64,000 nucleotides of DNA from Metaphire vulgaris (GCA_018105865.1 JACLAT010000045.1:186001-250000), one strand, 5' to 3'; shown: positions 11,160-22,274, counted from the stretch's first letter. Notes: generated by a model from the sequence alone, not told the origin. A program made the numbers and translations.

Positions 11160-11760
11160 AACTCACAGGTTGAGTGCAATTCTGTCTTCCGGAAAACGTT
11201 AAAAACCACTCCTATCTCTTTCAAAGCGTTTATAATTGATGACGGACTTTGTGGAATCAATTTTTCAACCATATCCAACGGCATTCACATCTATATCTGG
11301 TCTTTGCAACAACATTTAAACGGTATTCTCTCTGCATTCCATTTGTTTATTACTCCGATACCAATCGCTTCTTCTTGTGGGCCTTATGCATCGAAAAGAA
11401 TTGTCATGTCTATTATTTTCTTCAATTCTTCAGAATTTCGCGGAAATTCGACATGGTTACTCCTGTCGCCGTGTAAGGCATAATGGAGTGCAGTCAGTGT
11501 TTATTCTAGCCCCCTTGACATTTGGGGATTTTGAAATGTTTGGGGACAAGGTTTGAGTTTCCACACGTTTGGGGGATTTCCGTTCCCCAGCCAACATCTA
11601 AAAAAATTTGGGGAATATTCAAACTTAGGGGAAATTCCCCTAAGAAGGCCTAGAATAAACACTGAGTGCAGTAAACCCAAGATAATCGGATAAATTTTAT
11701 GAACGTTTGATGCAAATTTAAACATGTTGTTTTCAGTAACTACGCAAGACACGCCGAAGA
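11160..11760 (-). pseudogene. Decayed paralogue of the ankyrin segment
   Basis: In reverse complement this stretch parallels the ankyrin-coding block at 14780-15170. HALHGDRSNHVEFPRNSEEL here corresponds to HALHKDFRYCVYLQNPEEF there, and LLQRPDIDVNAVG corresponds to LLKRPDIDVNSLS. Several stops break it, and a 170-bp MITE is inserted at 11495-11664. It lies just downstream of the cGLR gene on the same strand, so it is probably the remnant of a tandem duplicate of the ankyrin/cGLR gene. Confidence 0.7.
11495..11664. mobile_element. hAT-type MITE with perfect 8-bp duplication
   Basis: Termini are CAGTGTTTATTCTAG and CTAGAATAAACACTG, a perfect 15-bp inverted pair. The target duplication AGTGCAGT is exact at 11487-11494 and 11665-11672. 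The paralogous ankyrin segment at 15140-15155 (GAGGGCAGTAAACCCA) provides the empty site. Confidence 0.93.
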
Positions 11761-11769
11761 TTTAATATA

Positions 11770-12350
11770 ACTATGGACTGAGAGCTTCGATGAATCAGAC
11801 CTCATTCTGCCGCCACGTCATCAAAATATAGCAAATACAGTTTGCATGAAAGTCTATCAGACGGCAATTGTGTCAAGTGATACTATGTCAGCGAGATTTT
11901 AATTTTCAATTAATTTATCACGCAAAAACACTGATATCATAGTAATTATTTATAAAAAAAATATATAATTTTTAGAAAATATGCCACTTTAGATACAAAA
12001 TCGGGCCGGGAGTCAGCTGATCCACCGCTAGATCCTCTTCTGGTTAATCATTAAAGAAAATGAAATGTGTTCAGCCGTTTGTCGTAGTTCAGCCGTTTTG
12101 TCATTTGCGTTGATGATGTCGCTAACTGTTACCGGTCAAGTAACAGTAAAACACACACATCTTCTAGTTAGTACCTTTCCCTCTTCTCCTTGAAAATCCC
12201 GAAATAACCGTAGCCTGCATTATCTTCACATACATGTTGACTTCTACTAAACCCATATCTATTCAACAGAAGTTCTCACCGCGAAATACGAATACATTTT
12301 TGCATATTAAATATAGAATAGGCCTATATCGAGTTGTCATGAGTGTTTTG
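11770..12350. other. 3' flank of the cGLR gene, nothing further resolved
   Basis: AT-rich sequence downstream of the cGLR stop on the minus strand. No clear AATAAA was identified close to the stop, so the polyadenylation site is not placed. Confidence 0.35.
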
Positions 12351-12352
12351 AA

Positions 12353-13708
12353 TTACTTGTATGCGATCTCGCACAGACTTGTGATCAATTGTTCTCGATC
12401 AAAACGTTCCCAGAGTGGATCGGGAACTGGAAACTGGTATGAAGAATTGTAGATATCTTTTGAAGTGCAACGATAAAAGTTCCAGGCGATTTTACATAAA
12501 CTGGGAAAGATAGATCGGTTATCAGCAATCCAATCAAAGGAAACGTTTTTAAGATATTTCTCGCTTGATGAATTATATTTGATTAGCGAACAGTGACTGA
12601 AAGTCGGCAGAAAATAACACCGACAGAAATCCTGTACAACAAACTCAAGATGACATTTCAAAAGACACTTCAACCACAAATAATTCATTTGATGGAATTT
12701 GGATTTCATTTCTTCAAGACTCAATCCCAGTTTAGATGCTTTCTCAGAAGATGGAGATAATGCTTCAATGCAGAACAGTGTGCAGTTCTTCAGAACGTAT
12801 TTGGAAAAGTCAGTAGTGCCTTTCTGAACAATCATCTTCCCCATCATATAAGCTTCCCTTGCATTGTCACAACTCGTTTTAATTATGTCACTCTCAGCTT
12901 TGGCAAATGAAATCCTAGCGCAAGATTCCGAATATGGAACCCAAGGATAGAGTTCTTGAGGACCTTCAAAGATAAAATTGCAACCGAACTTCTTTATGTC
13001 TTCGCTCACATTGGATATGGCTTCATCCGGCCACCAGCCATCAATATGAATACAAGGAACAATGTCTACTGAAATTCTATTGACAGTTAAGAAATTTAGA
13101 GGCTTAATCATTGTCAATGTTAACACTTTCTTTAAATTATAAAAATTCCTAAATTCGAATGGAATTGCAAAAATCCACTCGAAACTTGGTCGACTTTCAA
13201 TATTAACCACGGCGTAACGTAATATGGCTCCAAATTGCCAATTAAGTTTTTCTGTGTTCAATATTCGATCTTTCCCAAAGAAACTGTCAAAATCACTTTC
13301 TTCGTCTACTTTTGTTGGCTTTCGCTTTAGAAGAACGAATCCGGTGGGAAGTTCTGGAGATTGAGAAACGTCGCAAAGTTCATTGATCTTTGTAAGAACA
13401 AAACAAAAATCGAATTCATCTGGTTCGTCAAGTTTTGTTCCTTCATAAGAGCTTCCAACAAACTCAACTCTTATTTCAAATCTTGGATCCAGTCTTTCAA
13501 TTTCTTTGGCAACGGCGTCCATCAAACTAATCACTTCTTTATTGATTTTCTCAACTAAAGGATGACGAAATGCATACAAACATTTTTCCCATAGTAATAA
13601 TTTAAGGCGAGGGTCTTCCCGGCAAAATTCAGCAGCGCTATCGCTTTTGCTATTATCCTCACACTGAACATTTATCTGTATTTGCTTATTATACATACAT
13701 ACATACAT
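12353..13708 (-). CDS. cGAS-like receptor (Mab21/cGLR nucleotidyltransferase)
   Basis: Intact 451-codon frame. Mab21/cGAS-family enzymes sense nucleic acid and make cyclic dinucleotides from NTPs in the cytosol, signalling through STING-type receptors. Visible signatures are the G-S-S loop and first two catalytic acids in EFVGSSYEGTKLDEPDEFDF (residues about 102-121, Glu-x-Asp), the third acid in ISVDIVPCIHIDGW (about 213-226), the RISFAKAESDII block and a helical C-terminal lobe (HLEFVVQDFCRCYFLP). No zinc-thumb Cys/His cluster like that of vertebrate cGAS is evident, which fits many invertebrate cGLRs. A 3' splice site (AAATACAG) lies at 13676, so the exon may start at 13675 in phase 0, and the first 11 residues may be intronic. 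Upstream on the same strand is an ankyrin block, suggesting an N-terminal ankyrin domain. Family assignment is strong; the ligand is unknown. Confidence 0.88.
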   Translation of the reverse strand: MYVCMYNKQIQINVQCEDNSKSDSAAEFCREDPRLKLLLWEKCLYAFRHPLVEKINKEVISLMDAVAKEIERLDPRFEIRVEFVGSSYEGTKLDEPDEFDFCFVLTKINELCDVSQSPELPTGFVLLKRKPTKVDEESDFDSFFGKDRILNTEKLNWQFGAILRYAVVNIESRPSFEWIFAIPFEFRNFYNLKKVLTLTMIKPLNFLTVNRISVDIVPCIHIDGWWPDEAISNVSEDIKKFGCNFIFEGPQELYPWVPYSESCARISFAKAESDIIKTSCDNAREAYMMGKMIVQKGTTDFSKYVLKNCTLFCIEALSPSSEKASKLGLSLEEMKSKFHQMNYLWLKCLLKCHLEFVVQDFCRCYFLPTFSHCSLIKYNSSSEKYLKNVSFDWIADNRSIFPSLCKIAWNFYRCTSKDIYNSSYQFPVPDPLWERFDREQLITSLCEIAYK

Positions 13709-14285
13709 ATGTTAAATTTTCTGTGGCGCTTTGTGACACCAAAGCGCCGCTGCAGATTCAGTCAAACATAAATGTCTTTAGCTTTGATAGAAAAACAGTT
13801 CTGGATACTTATGAGTCACGAAGAAATGACGGAAGAGAGTTCCACAAGTTCGGTCCGGCCATTCCAAACGACCGATCTCCCATCTTTGTGAAAGTCCGCT
13901 TAGAGACCAGCATACGTGTGTCATCAGACCTCAACCGTGAGCAGCGGTTCGTCATGCGGAGGAGGGTGCAGTCTTCGATTAGATATTTCGGGGCTTCTTG
14001 ACGTAGGCACTTATCGACAATAGAGATGAGTTTGTAATTTATCCTCTTCTTTATCGGAAGCCAATGTAGATCGCGCAAGATTGGGGTGATATGTTGCTGT
14101 CGTCCGGTTCCAGTAAGTAGTCTAGCTGCCGAGTTCTGGACCATTTGGAGACGCTTTAGTTGTGCTTCAGTGGTTGAAACAAGCAGACTGTTGCCGTAAT
14201 CCAGTCTAGTGCTGATCCATGCATGAACCAATATTTCTGCCGTTTCCATTGACAATGAAGAAATCACTTTTTAAATTTCGTAGTT
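13694..14285 (-). mobile_element. LINE C-terminal fragment between ankyrin and cGLR coding
   Basis: The minus strand encodes STRLDYGNSLLVS, ARLLTGTGRQQHITPILRDL, HWLPIKKRINYKL and NLWNSLPSFLRDS, the C-terminal end of a CR1/Rex-like LINE. Its 3' end falls at TATG repeats (13694-13712). The insertion lies on the same strand as the gene and separates the last ankyrin repeats from the cGLR exon, so it is either intronic or has split the gene. Confidence 0.85.
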
Positions 14286-14299
14286 CGTATTATTTCGTA

Positions 14300-15906
14300 T
14301 TATTTCGTATTATACAGACGAAAAGAATACTGTTCATCAAGTCGTCGATTTACGACCCAGTTAACTATGTCATATGGTGAATATTCAGGTGGGGCTAATG
14401 GTTTGTTAATCGCAATATTTCCGTCTGTATCTTTAATTGATGCATCGGCTCCTTTAGACATAAGTAATTTCCATAACACTGAGTTAGCGTAATGCAATGG
14501 AGTGCGTCCGAAGATGTCAGTTTCGTTGACACTGTAACCGAGTGAGATCAACTTATCCACAAATGGATTCGACAAATCGTCTACATGTGCGTTCCTTTGA
14601 CACTTAATCAAATAAGAGAAAAAATGACAGCCAAATGCAAAGCTGTTCTTCCATTGTGGTCTTTGTGCAAGGTATGTTCCTTAAATCTCTCGATTATAGT
14701 TGGCCATCCCTTTTGAAGGAAACCTCTTATATCTGATTCTGCCCCGATAGAAGCAAGCTGATTAAAAGTCAAAGTCAACATGCACGTAAAATCCAGATGG
14801 AACTCACCGGCTGTCTGCCGAAAAGCGCTTAAGACCGCTCCTTTCTCCTTCAAAGCGTTTTTAATAGAATACGGAATTTCTGGAAACTGTCCTTCAGCTA
14901 TATCCAATGGCGAAAACATTTCAACGCTCAATGAATTCACGTCTATGTCTGGTCTCTTCAACAACGATTCAACTATTTTACTTCTCTCCTCTCTCCAGTT
15001 GTACATTCCAATTTCTTTGTTTATCCATACACGGTCTACAGACTCTTCAGGATCAATTAAAATGTTCATTTCTTTTCTTATCACGAATTCTTCAGGATTT
15101 TGTAGATATACACAATATCTAAAGTCTTTATGTAAAGCATGATGGAGGGCAGTAAACCCACGATGATCGGATAAATTAACTGATGCGCCTTTATCTAGGA
15201 GAAATTCACCATCATGATAACGATGCAACATTACCGAGTGCATTAAGGCCGTTCGACCATGACAATCCACATCGTCCAGATTCATCAAAGTTTCCGCCTC
15301 TTCCAGTAGTGTCCTCACAACTGAAATTTTTTTCCTGTACAACCTCGCTGAAATAGGCATTAGTGGTGTATTTCCTTCGGTGTCTTTTCTATTGACATCT
15401 GCACCATAACGAATGAGCAATGAAACTAATTTTTCATCTTCAGCCCAATGTAGCGCTGTTCTCCCATTTACATCTCTATCGTTCGCATTGATATTTCCAG
15501 ATTTTAAAAGCAGTTCAATTAAGAGCAGTTTCTTATCATCGTCGACTTTCCATTCCATGAGCTCTTTAAATGAAATGTCTTGACTTAAAGGAATGTCACA
15601 ATCCAAAAGGAGTTTCAGAAATTCGTCTGAATGTTTTGTATCATTTGCCATTGCTATGTTAATGGCCTCTAACCAGATACCAATTTTTCTCTCCCGTGTT
15701 ATCCACAAGTCATGTTCGACTTCATACGAACTGAAGTATTTATTCGAGCTCCACGACTCCACATAGATACCTAATGTATTACGGAACTCGGTCATCATGG
15801 ATTTGACAATGTCTGCGTCTTCATTTTTGACTGCTCTTATAAATTTACATTCTAACAAGGCCACATCAAATTGATAAAACCCATTTTCTTTCGTTTGAAG
15901 AAAGAT
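14300..15906 (-). pseudogene. Ankyrin-repeat block adjacent to cGLR, one frameshift
   Basis: Two overlapping frames (15906-14608 and 14611-14300) read as one ankyrin protein if one extra T is assumed in the A6/T6 run at 14619-14624. Repeats are clear: DVNGRTALHWAEDEKLVSLL, IRYGADVNRKDTEGNTPLM, DCHGRTALMHSVMLHR, LLDKGASVNLSDHRGFTALH, DHNGRTALHLAV and DIFGRTPLHYANSVL. Ankyrin arrays mediate protein binding. The frameshift in a homopolymer could be a real mutation or a sequence error. The block ends about 600 bp upstream of the cGLR exon on the same strand, with only a LINE fragment between. I could not fix a phase-compatible donor, though TGGGTC|GTAAAT near 14348-14357 is a candidate. Confidence 0.75.
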
Positions 15907-15934
15907 TTAAAAAAGATCATCTTTAGATTTGCGA

Positions 15935-16245
15935 TACGCTAAACAGTCAAACAATGCAGAAATTGTAGCGATGATTGAACAGGACTTATTTTTAAGAGCA
16001 GTTGTAAATGGTGACATTGAAGCAGTGAAGACCTATCTATCTACCAAAGAATCCAATTTTCGACGCTTCAATTCCTGTTTTAAATCTCTTAAATCTCATC
16101 ACTATGATCACTTAGGCTATCAGTGTCTGAACTGCTATATAAAACTATGAAATTGGATTCTTTGGTAGATAGATAGGTCTTCACTGCTTCAATGTCACCA
16201 TTTACAACTGCTCTTAAAAATAAGTCCTGTTCAATCATCGTTGGC
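15935..16245. repeat. Inverted and direct duplication inside the ankyrin region
   Basis: 15935-16060 is an inverted copy of ankyrin coding found at about 16643-16757; read on the plus strand it gives SNNAEIVAMIEQDLFLRAVV. 16062-16245 is a direct copy of 16528-16726. The two join at CCAATTTTCGACGC, forming a palindrome with ~85-bp arms and a ~85-bp loop (15977-16060 versus 16144-16240). Such a break fits a fold-back template switch or an assembly error. Confidence 0.8.
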
Positions 16246-16998
16246 TCGATTTTACAAAGAAAATCCAAAATTGTCTCATTCTGTAGATTTAAAACGTCTG
16301 CGCTGAATCTCCCGGATTTTAATAAAATTTCTAGTGTTTTCAGCTTTGTGGAATCGCATGCAGCTTCCGAGTATTCTGCTACAACTTGATGAAGAATAGT
16401 TTGCCCTGCTTCATTAAATCCGTAAATAAAACGGTCATCATTATACAGGAGATTCAGCATTTCTTCGTTACATTTGTGCTGTGCTATAGCAACAGCCTCT
16501 AACCAAAGCGCATGAGTGATATTATCTTTCGACGCTTCAATTCCTGTTTTAAATCTCTTAAATCTCATCACTATGATCACTTAGGCTATGATCACTTAGG
16601 CTATCAGTGTCTGAACTGCTATATAAAACTATGAAATTGGATTCTTTGATAGATAGATAGGTCTTCACTGCTTCAATGTCACCATTTACAACTGCTCTTA
16701 AAAATAAGTCCTGTTCAATCATCGCTACAATTTCTGCATTGTTTGACTGTTTAGCGTATGAAAGAGCAGTTTTTCCGTTTTCATCTCTAGCGTTGATGTC
16801 TACTCTTTCTCCGTCATCACCTTTCCATTTTAATATTTCACGAACAGCAGCGACGTTACCTGTCTTACATGCTATCATAAAAGCAGTTTGTCCGAATGAG
16901 TTTACTTGATTGACATTTACTCCGTGCTTAAGAAATTCTCTTTGAAATTTGAAAAGCTCGTGCAGTATTAGACGAGGAGAAATAGCAATACCTTCAAG
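16246..16998 (-). pseudogene. Ankyrin-repeat coding, frameshifted
   Basis: The minus strand encodes HGVNVNQVNSFGQTAFMIAC, DINARDENGKTALSYAKQS and FLRAVVNGDIEAVKTYLS, then after a frame change at about 16558-16580 ALWLEAVAIAQHKCNEEMLN and FNEAGQTILHQVVAEYSEAA. An acidic serine segment (SSSDTDSLSDHS) contains a 15-bp in-frame tandem duplication near 16572-16600. The frame joins the upstream exon only through an in-frame TGA at 16999-17001. Together with the rearrangement at 15935-16245 this suggests decay, unless short introns have been missed. Confidence 0.65.
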
Positions 16999-17001
16999 TC
17001 A

Positions 17002-17727
17002 GTCGGAAAAACTGATGCACCATCCTAATAGATTGACCACATCAAAAGCGTCTACGTTGACGATAAACTTTCTGTCAACCAATTCTATGCACAATGCTTC
17101 AGAACGCATTGATCGCTCATTTCTTGAACCATTGAGAAATCTTTTCAAGGAACGTTCATCTCCTGTCTTAACTGCTTTCAGGAATAGTGCGAATGTAATG
17201 AGACTGAAGGCCTCTGCATTCCCGTTTTTGGCCGCAAATTTTAAAGCTCTTTCTTCTAAGCTGAGATTGTTGTATATGTGTAGTGGAAACTTCCTGTCAA
17301 TCAACGTTAGACATAAAGCTTCGTAGCGTCTTGATTGAAAGGTCCAAGAGCTCTTGAGAAATTCTGTCGCGGCTTTCATATCTCCGTTTTCTATTGCACG
17401 TAAAAATGAATCGGACGTAGACATACTCAACACATTTTCAAAAATTCCGGGAGTTCCGGTTAGACTTGAATGGACGGATTCAATGGCCATCTTGTTACGA
17501 TTCCGGTCAATCCTAAATAGCGTAGATTTGGCAGCAGAAGTATATCCCTTGTCAGCTGAAAGGATGAATTGCATTTTTTTGTTCTCGTCTGTATTTGATT
17601 GACTGTCTTCGTCGTCTGAATCTGATTGACTGCTTTCTCCCTCTGGATTTGATTGACTTTCTTCATTTCCACTTTCATTAACAAGTGAAAGTAGTTCTCT
17701 GTTGTTGGCATCCATACTGGTTTCTGC
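17002..17727 (-). CDS. Ankyrin-type N-terminal exon
   Basis: The frame from the ATG at 17715 encodes an acidic, repetitive start (EESQSNPEGESSQSDSDDED) and then ankyrin-like units such as FLRAIENGDMKAATEFLKSS, ERALKFAAKNGNAEAFSLI and FLKAVKTGDERSLKRFLNGS. Two starts are possible. One is translation from the ATG. The other is an internal exon beginning at 17727 after a 3' splice site GAATAG|GCAG that has a CTAAC branch-point-like sequence about 25 bp upstream. In the second case four residues precede the Met, the phase is 0, and it matches the donor phase of the upstream exon at 29980. An in-frame TAG just upstream of the ATG overlaps the splice site. The frame ends in a TGA at 16999-17001 followed by more ankyrin coding in the same frame. 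Confidence 0.7.
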
Positions 17728-17739
17728 CTATTCAGAATT

Positions 17740-19270
17740 AATATTGCAAGTTAGAAGAAAATTTTATTCGGATGGACAGCATTAAATACGCCAGCGCTAA
17801 CGTAATTCACGAACGCTTTCAGTCTTATAAGCAAACATCAAAGTTTCTGTAATTCTCATTACACTCCATCACAGCCTAAGAGCGCCTCTGAGTAGAAATA
17901 GAAGAGGCGCTATACAAATGTCACATCACATTACATAATACAGCCCCGACGTCAGCGATGAATTTTCTGTTAGCAGCAAGTCTATCTCGTTTGTTATAAT
18001 TCTGATCGATAAAATTGGTAAATGTCAGGTCCCTTATCAAATATTATAGTTCTAATAGGCTATATGTCTACAGTATATATTGTAGGTACAGTATTTATAC
18101 TGTATATAATATATATATATATATAATATATATAATATATATATGTGTGTGTGTGTGTGTGTGGCGTGTGTTTTCATATTTGCAACAGAATATTATTTGC
18201 TTTATAGGCTAGCAGGGTTTCACAACCGATAGATCGCGACCCGGTACCTGGTCACGGAGAGCAAAATGCCGGGTTGCAAAAATCTTTTAGGAAAATTTAA
18301 TATCATATTTAATTTCATAATAATCAATTTAAATAACATATCGGCATCGTATTAAACAGTCTTGGGGTGAAAGAGACCTAAAGAGCTATCATTGTCAATG
18401 TCTAGCGTCGATGCTTTTGAGTAGAAACAGCGCTACGAAGCAACTATCCGTTACTAACGAGAGCGACGTTACACAATGTAACGCCAAGACCACGCTGTCT
18501 TTGTACAACATATACCACAAGTAGCAAGGCAGTTGAACGTCGATCTCAGGCCTCGTGTTTAGCTAATGCGCCGATTAAAACACCGTATAGTCAATGCCAA
18601 ACTATTCAAAATTCTTTGCCACGCATGAAATCAGCTGTCAACGACATATCGTTTCAACCTAAAAGAGAGATTCCTATGGGCATAGGCTTTTGTCCTCAAG
18701 CCCTCGAGATATGAAAACCCTACTTGTATTACTGTACTGTGACAATGCCCGCACACAATTCTTCGACTTGGTGCCACAAAGCTCTCCAATAAGTTATACT
18801 CTCTAACTCCTACTGAACTATAAGGGGAACAATGTGCGGCTTCTTTACTTCTTCAAATGAATTCTTCAACACTAAACGCCATTAATATTCGCAGCGTTGT
18901 ATCACGATAGCAGGCCGCTCTGAAGAATTCCTAACGTACACAAAAACTGCATTTTCAACGTCTTATTCTTTCACAACCAACGAAATAACCATTGAATGAA
19001 TCGTTCATATGAACACAAAAATTCATTTGAATGTTGCAACAGAAAGTAAATGTTACGCTTACTTCGACATTCTCTCTCACTATGAACATTCTCTAACGAT
19101 TAGCATTCGCAAGTATCGAGTATCTAGCTACAATGTATATACGGTGTATATTAACTCGTATACCTAAACATTATCTTCCGTATATCTATAATATTCTTTC
19201 ATTCTCCCTTCACCACCACGACCTTCTCTCTTCCTCCAGTCCGACACGATTGATTCCCAACACACGACTC
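17740..19270. other. Intron or intergenic, no gene seen
   Basis: Contains a TA/TG microsatellite at about 18105-18162. The stretch starting CAGGGTTTCACAACC (18208) resembles a hAT terminus, but no matching right end with a duplication was found. No exon-like segment is supported. Confidence 0.4.
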
Positions 19271-19277
<7 letters not shown>

Positions 19278-19343
<66 letters not shown>

Positions 19344-19400
19344 ACAAGTACCAAGTTCTACATCTCTGCCATTTAATCTATAGTCTATACACTGGCATAA

Positions 19401-19442
<42 letters not shown>
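19278..19442. repeat. CT, CA and AT microsatellites
   Basis: A CT tract (19278-19319) runs into CA repeats (to 19347), and a separate AT tract occupies about 19404-19442, ending at the transposon boundary. Frames across them are artefacts. Confidence 0.9.
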
Positions 19443-19443
<1 letters not shown>

Positions 19444-19447
<4 letters not shown>

Positions 19448-21698
19448 GGCAGGTTGAAACATAAAAATTTTTGGAATTTCTTTACGGAACTTGGTAATTA
19501 TTTGAGAATTGAAGTATAAAGAAAAAACAACTTATAAAATGGTATTTGCACCATTGCAAACGCCCCATTTTTGGACCTAAACATTGTAGCATTTATCAGC
19601 ATTTCTCATTGATTACAAACTTGTTACTGCTCCTTATTTTTGGTGCTCAATTTTTTTTTAATCTACCTAACTTTCGACTGTAATTTGGTTGCCTCTTTAT
19701 TTTAACTGTACACTGTTTAATAATTCATTCTATAAATTTTGGAAAGTGTGGTTTCGACATGAGAACAAGAAACATTACACGGCATGCTATATTCGGCAAG
19801 GCTAGAGGACTTCCTTTCAATATGATGCCGACAAATGCACAAGTTGGACAGAACTTCTTGCACATCAAAACAAGAAAGAATAACACAAAGACCATAAAAT
19901 AGCTGTGTCAGAGGCTATCATGGAACAAGGCTTCCATTGCAACGCTTCACTCTCGTCTGTCTTGAAATGTGTTGAAACACTAATTTCCACTGGTTCAGAA
20001 CCATGTCGTTCTAAGTCAAGTTCAACACGCCAAGCCACCTTCTTGAGTAGCCTGAACTCTTTGTTTGACATTGCAGCATGCAATTGTGTCATTTGCTATG
20101 ACGAATCCACAAAACAAATCAGCACATCTTGCAGGTGTCCTGAACATTTGGAAGTCTCGCAACAGGAACAGTTCTAAGACTTATTGGATCAAAAAAAAAT
20201 CAAGGAAAATGCTTATTGGAAGGTTAGACGTAGAATCAACAAAGCGGTTATGAAAAAGAATGCAACGAAAGCAGAATGAAGAAGACAAGGTTAAAAGAGT
20301 AACGAAAACATCGGATGGTGATAACAAATATTAGATCCTGGTGAAGACAAATCCAATGATAGAGAAGGGAGTGATTAAAAAAGCAACTGTGAGGTATTTT
20401 CTGATAGCGATGCTGAACTCTGTTGCAGTGAAAAAATAAGATCAAATCAAATGTGATTACCTCTTCCGTCCATAGCAAAAGCGCGGACAGGTATGGCGTA
20501 CCTGACCGAGCTGCTTGCATCATTGGCAGCAGCAGTGCTTATCGATGTTGGCTTTGTAAGCAAAGAGGATCAAAGCTTTGTAATTGATAAGATCAAAGTA
20601 CATCGCGAGAGAGAAATTAAGGAAAAATTTGCAGCGAGGTATAAGACAGTCACACAAATCCATAACAGGTATTTACGTCGATGGGAGAAGGGATGCCACT
20701 TTAGTCAAAGTAAACAAAAATAGCAAGTGGTATTGTGATACTATTGTTGAAGATCACTATGTTCTTGTTGAATAACCAGGTGGCAATTATCTAACTCACG
20801 TTACACCTTAATCAGGAAGAAGTACTGACATTGCCAGTAGTATTCTGAAATTAATAACAGAGATGCAGAATGCAGATGCAGGTGATTGCATCTCAGCAGT
20901 AGGCTGCGATGGTACAAACAATAACACAGGCTGTAAAGCTGGAGTAATCCATTAGATTGAACTGATTAAGACATTTGCAGGATGTGCTGCTTTGTTTTGT
21001 GGATTCGTCATAGCAAATGATACAATTGCATGCTGCAACATTCAGTCAAATGGTTTATACTGTATGTTGCATACAAATGAATTAATTGCCTTTGAGAAAT
21101 CTGTTTAAAACGTTGGTTGGATGGATCTACCTCTGGACCCTCAAGTTTCTCTGGCCTCATTGTGTAGTGAATTGCTGCACTGCGAAAAGAAATTCGTTGT
21201 TTATTTTGAAAATATCCCATGTGGCCACGATCTGCCAGAGTTGAGTGAAGACGTATTAGATGAAGATATTTCCAAGTTAAGAATTGTCCCTCTCACTTTG
21301 GATTACAAGAATCACACACAAAGAGTGGAGCGTTGCATAAAACTAGTAACAGATGCTTTAACAGCAGTTTATTGCTTTGAAGCAAGAGACGGTTTTATTC
21401 ACGTCCGAGTCAATTCTAGAAATCTAATGCCCTATTGAGTCAAAAAAAGATTTTTGTGAAAACTTCTTGTAATAAACACTTACTGAGTGAGTAATTGTGT
21501 AATGCCGATCGTCTATTGATCATTCATTGATGGTATACAAATTTTTGTGATTTTCAAGTAATGTACAAACTTTCCTAATTAAAAATGGGGCACTTCCACA
21601 TGTTCCAAAATAGTTCTTTTGTGATTTTCTTTCAAATCAGATGGGAATGCAAATATTTCCTCAGTTCCGTGACAAAAAAAATTTTCGACCCGCCCTAA
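19444..21698 (+). mobile_element. Decayed TIR DNA transposon, 2.26 kb
   Basis: The ends TTAGGGCAGGTTGAAA (19444) and, reversed, TTAGGGCGGGTCGAAA (21698) are inverted repeats. Similarity continues inward: TTTACGGAACTTGG on the left, TGTCACGGAACTGAGG reversed on the right. It sits between TATA-rich flanks, so the duplication is TA or a longer TA string. The plus strand encodes scattered pieces of one transposase-like protein, so this was once autonomous. The superfamily is not assigned. Confidence 0.85.
19905..21438 (+). pseudogene. Transposase-like protein, multiply broken
   Basis: Pieces in different frames can be read in order: ATFLSSLNSLFDIAACNC near 20030-20085; ELLASLAAAVLIDVGFVSKE near 20505-20570; VGCDGTNNNTGCKAGVI near 20900-20950; YCMLHTNELIAFEK near 21058-21098; and LASLCSELLHCEKK near 21148-21190. 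The GTNxNTGxKxGVI and LHxNEL motifs recur in a metazoan multicopy protein family that I recognise only as transposon-associated. Stops at about 20955 and 21106 and frame changes show it is dead. Confidence 0.6.
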
Positions 21699-21699
21699 T

Positions 21700-22075
21700 A
21701 TATATATTCAATTTTTTATATTTTCAATTTTGTATTTTTACTAATTTTATTTATTATTTATTTATATATTTGTGTATAATTTTTTAAAATAAATAAAATA
21801 AATTAATAAGTTAAGTGAATAAGATAGTCCTAATCCAGATAATGAATTTTTACATCTGCACTGTATTCCTACACTGTATTCCGGGACAGAAACATGCAAG
21901 AGATTGCGCGAAAGACTGTCCACAACTCCACTCCAAACTAAATTCAGTCTATAAGTCTGTAACCTAAAAACTGTCCCTGCCAACAAATTTTGAATTCGGA
22001 TTTGGACTCAACGCATCCAAAATCATGAAAACTCACATGCCTTATTACCAGAAGTAAAATCTTTGATATCCAATG
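21700..22075. other. AT-rich, no gene seen
   Basis: No supported feature between the transposon and the GA microsatellite. Confidence 0.4.
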
Positions 22076-22077
22076 GT

Positions 22078-22274
22078 AGCAGAGAGAGAGAGAGACAGAC
22101 AGACAGACTGACAGAGACAGACAGACAGAGAAATAGAGATAGAGAGACAGACAGCCAGAGATACAGAGATACAGGCAGACAGACAGAGACAGACAGAGAC
22201 AGAGAAAGAGAGAGAGACAGAGAGAGACAGACAGAGAGAGAGAAAGAGAGAGACAGGCAGACAGACAGACAGAC

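Noticed and set aside
14780..15142. 120-codon plus-strand frame
   Set aside because: It is the antisense of clear ankyrin coding on the minus strand.
18208..18735. Possible hAT-type element starting CAGGGTTTCACAACC
   Set aside because: A weakly similar right end (AAAACCCTA) was seen, but no target duplication matches.
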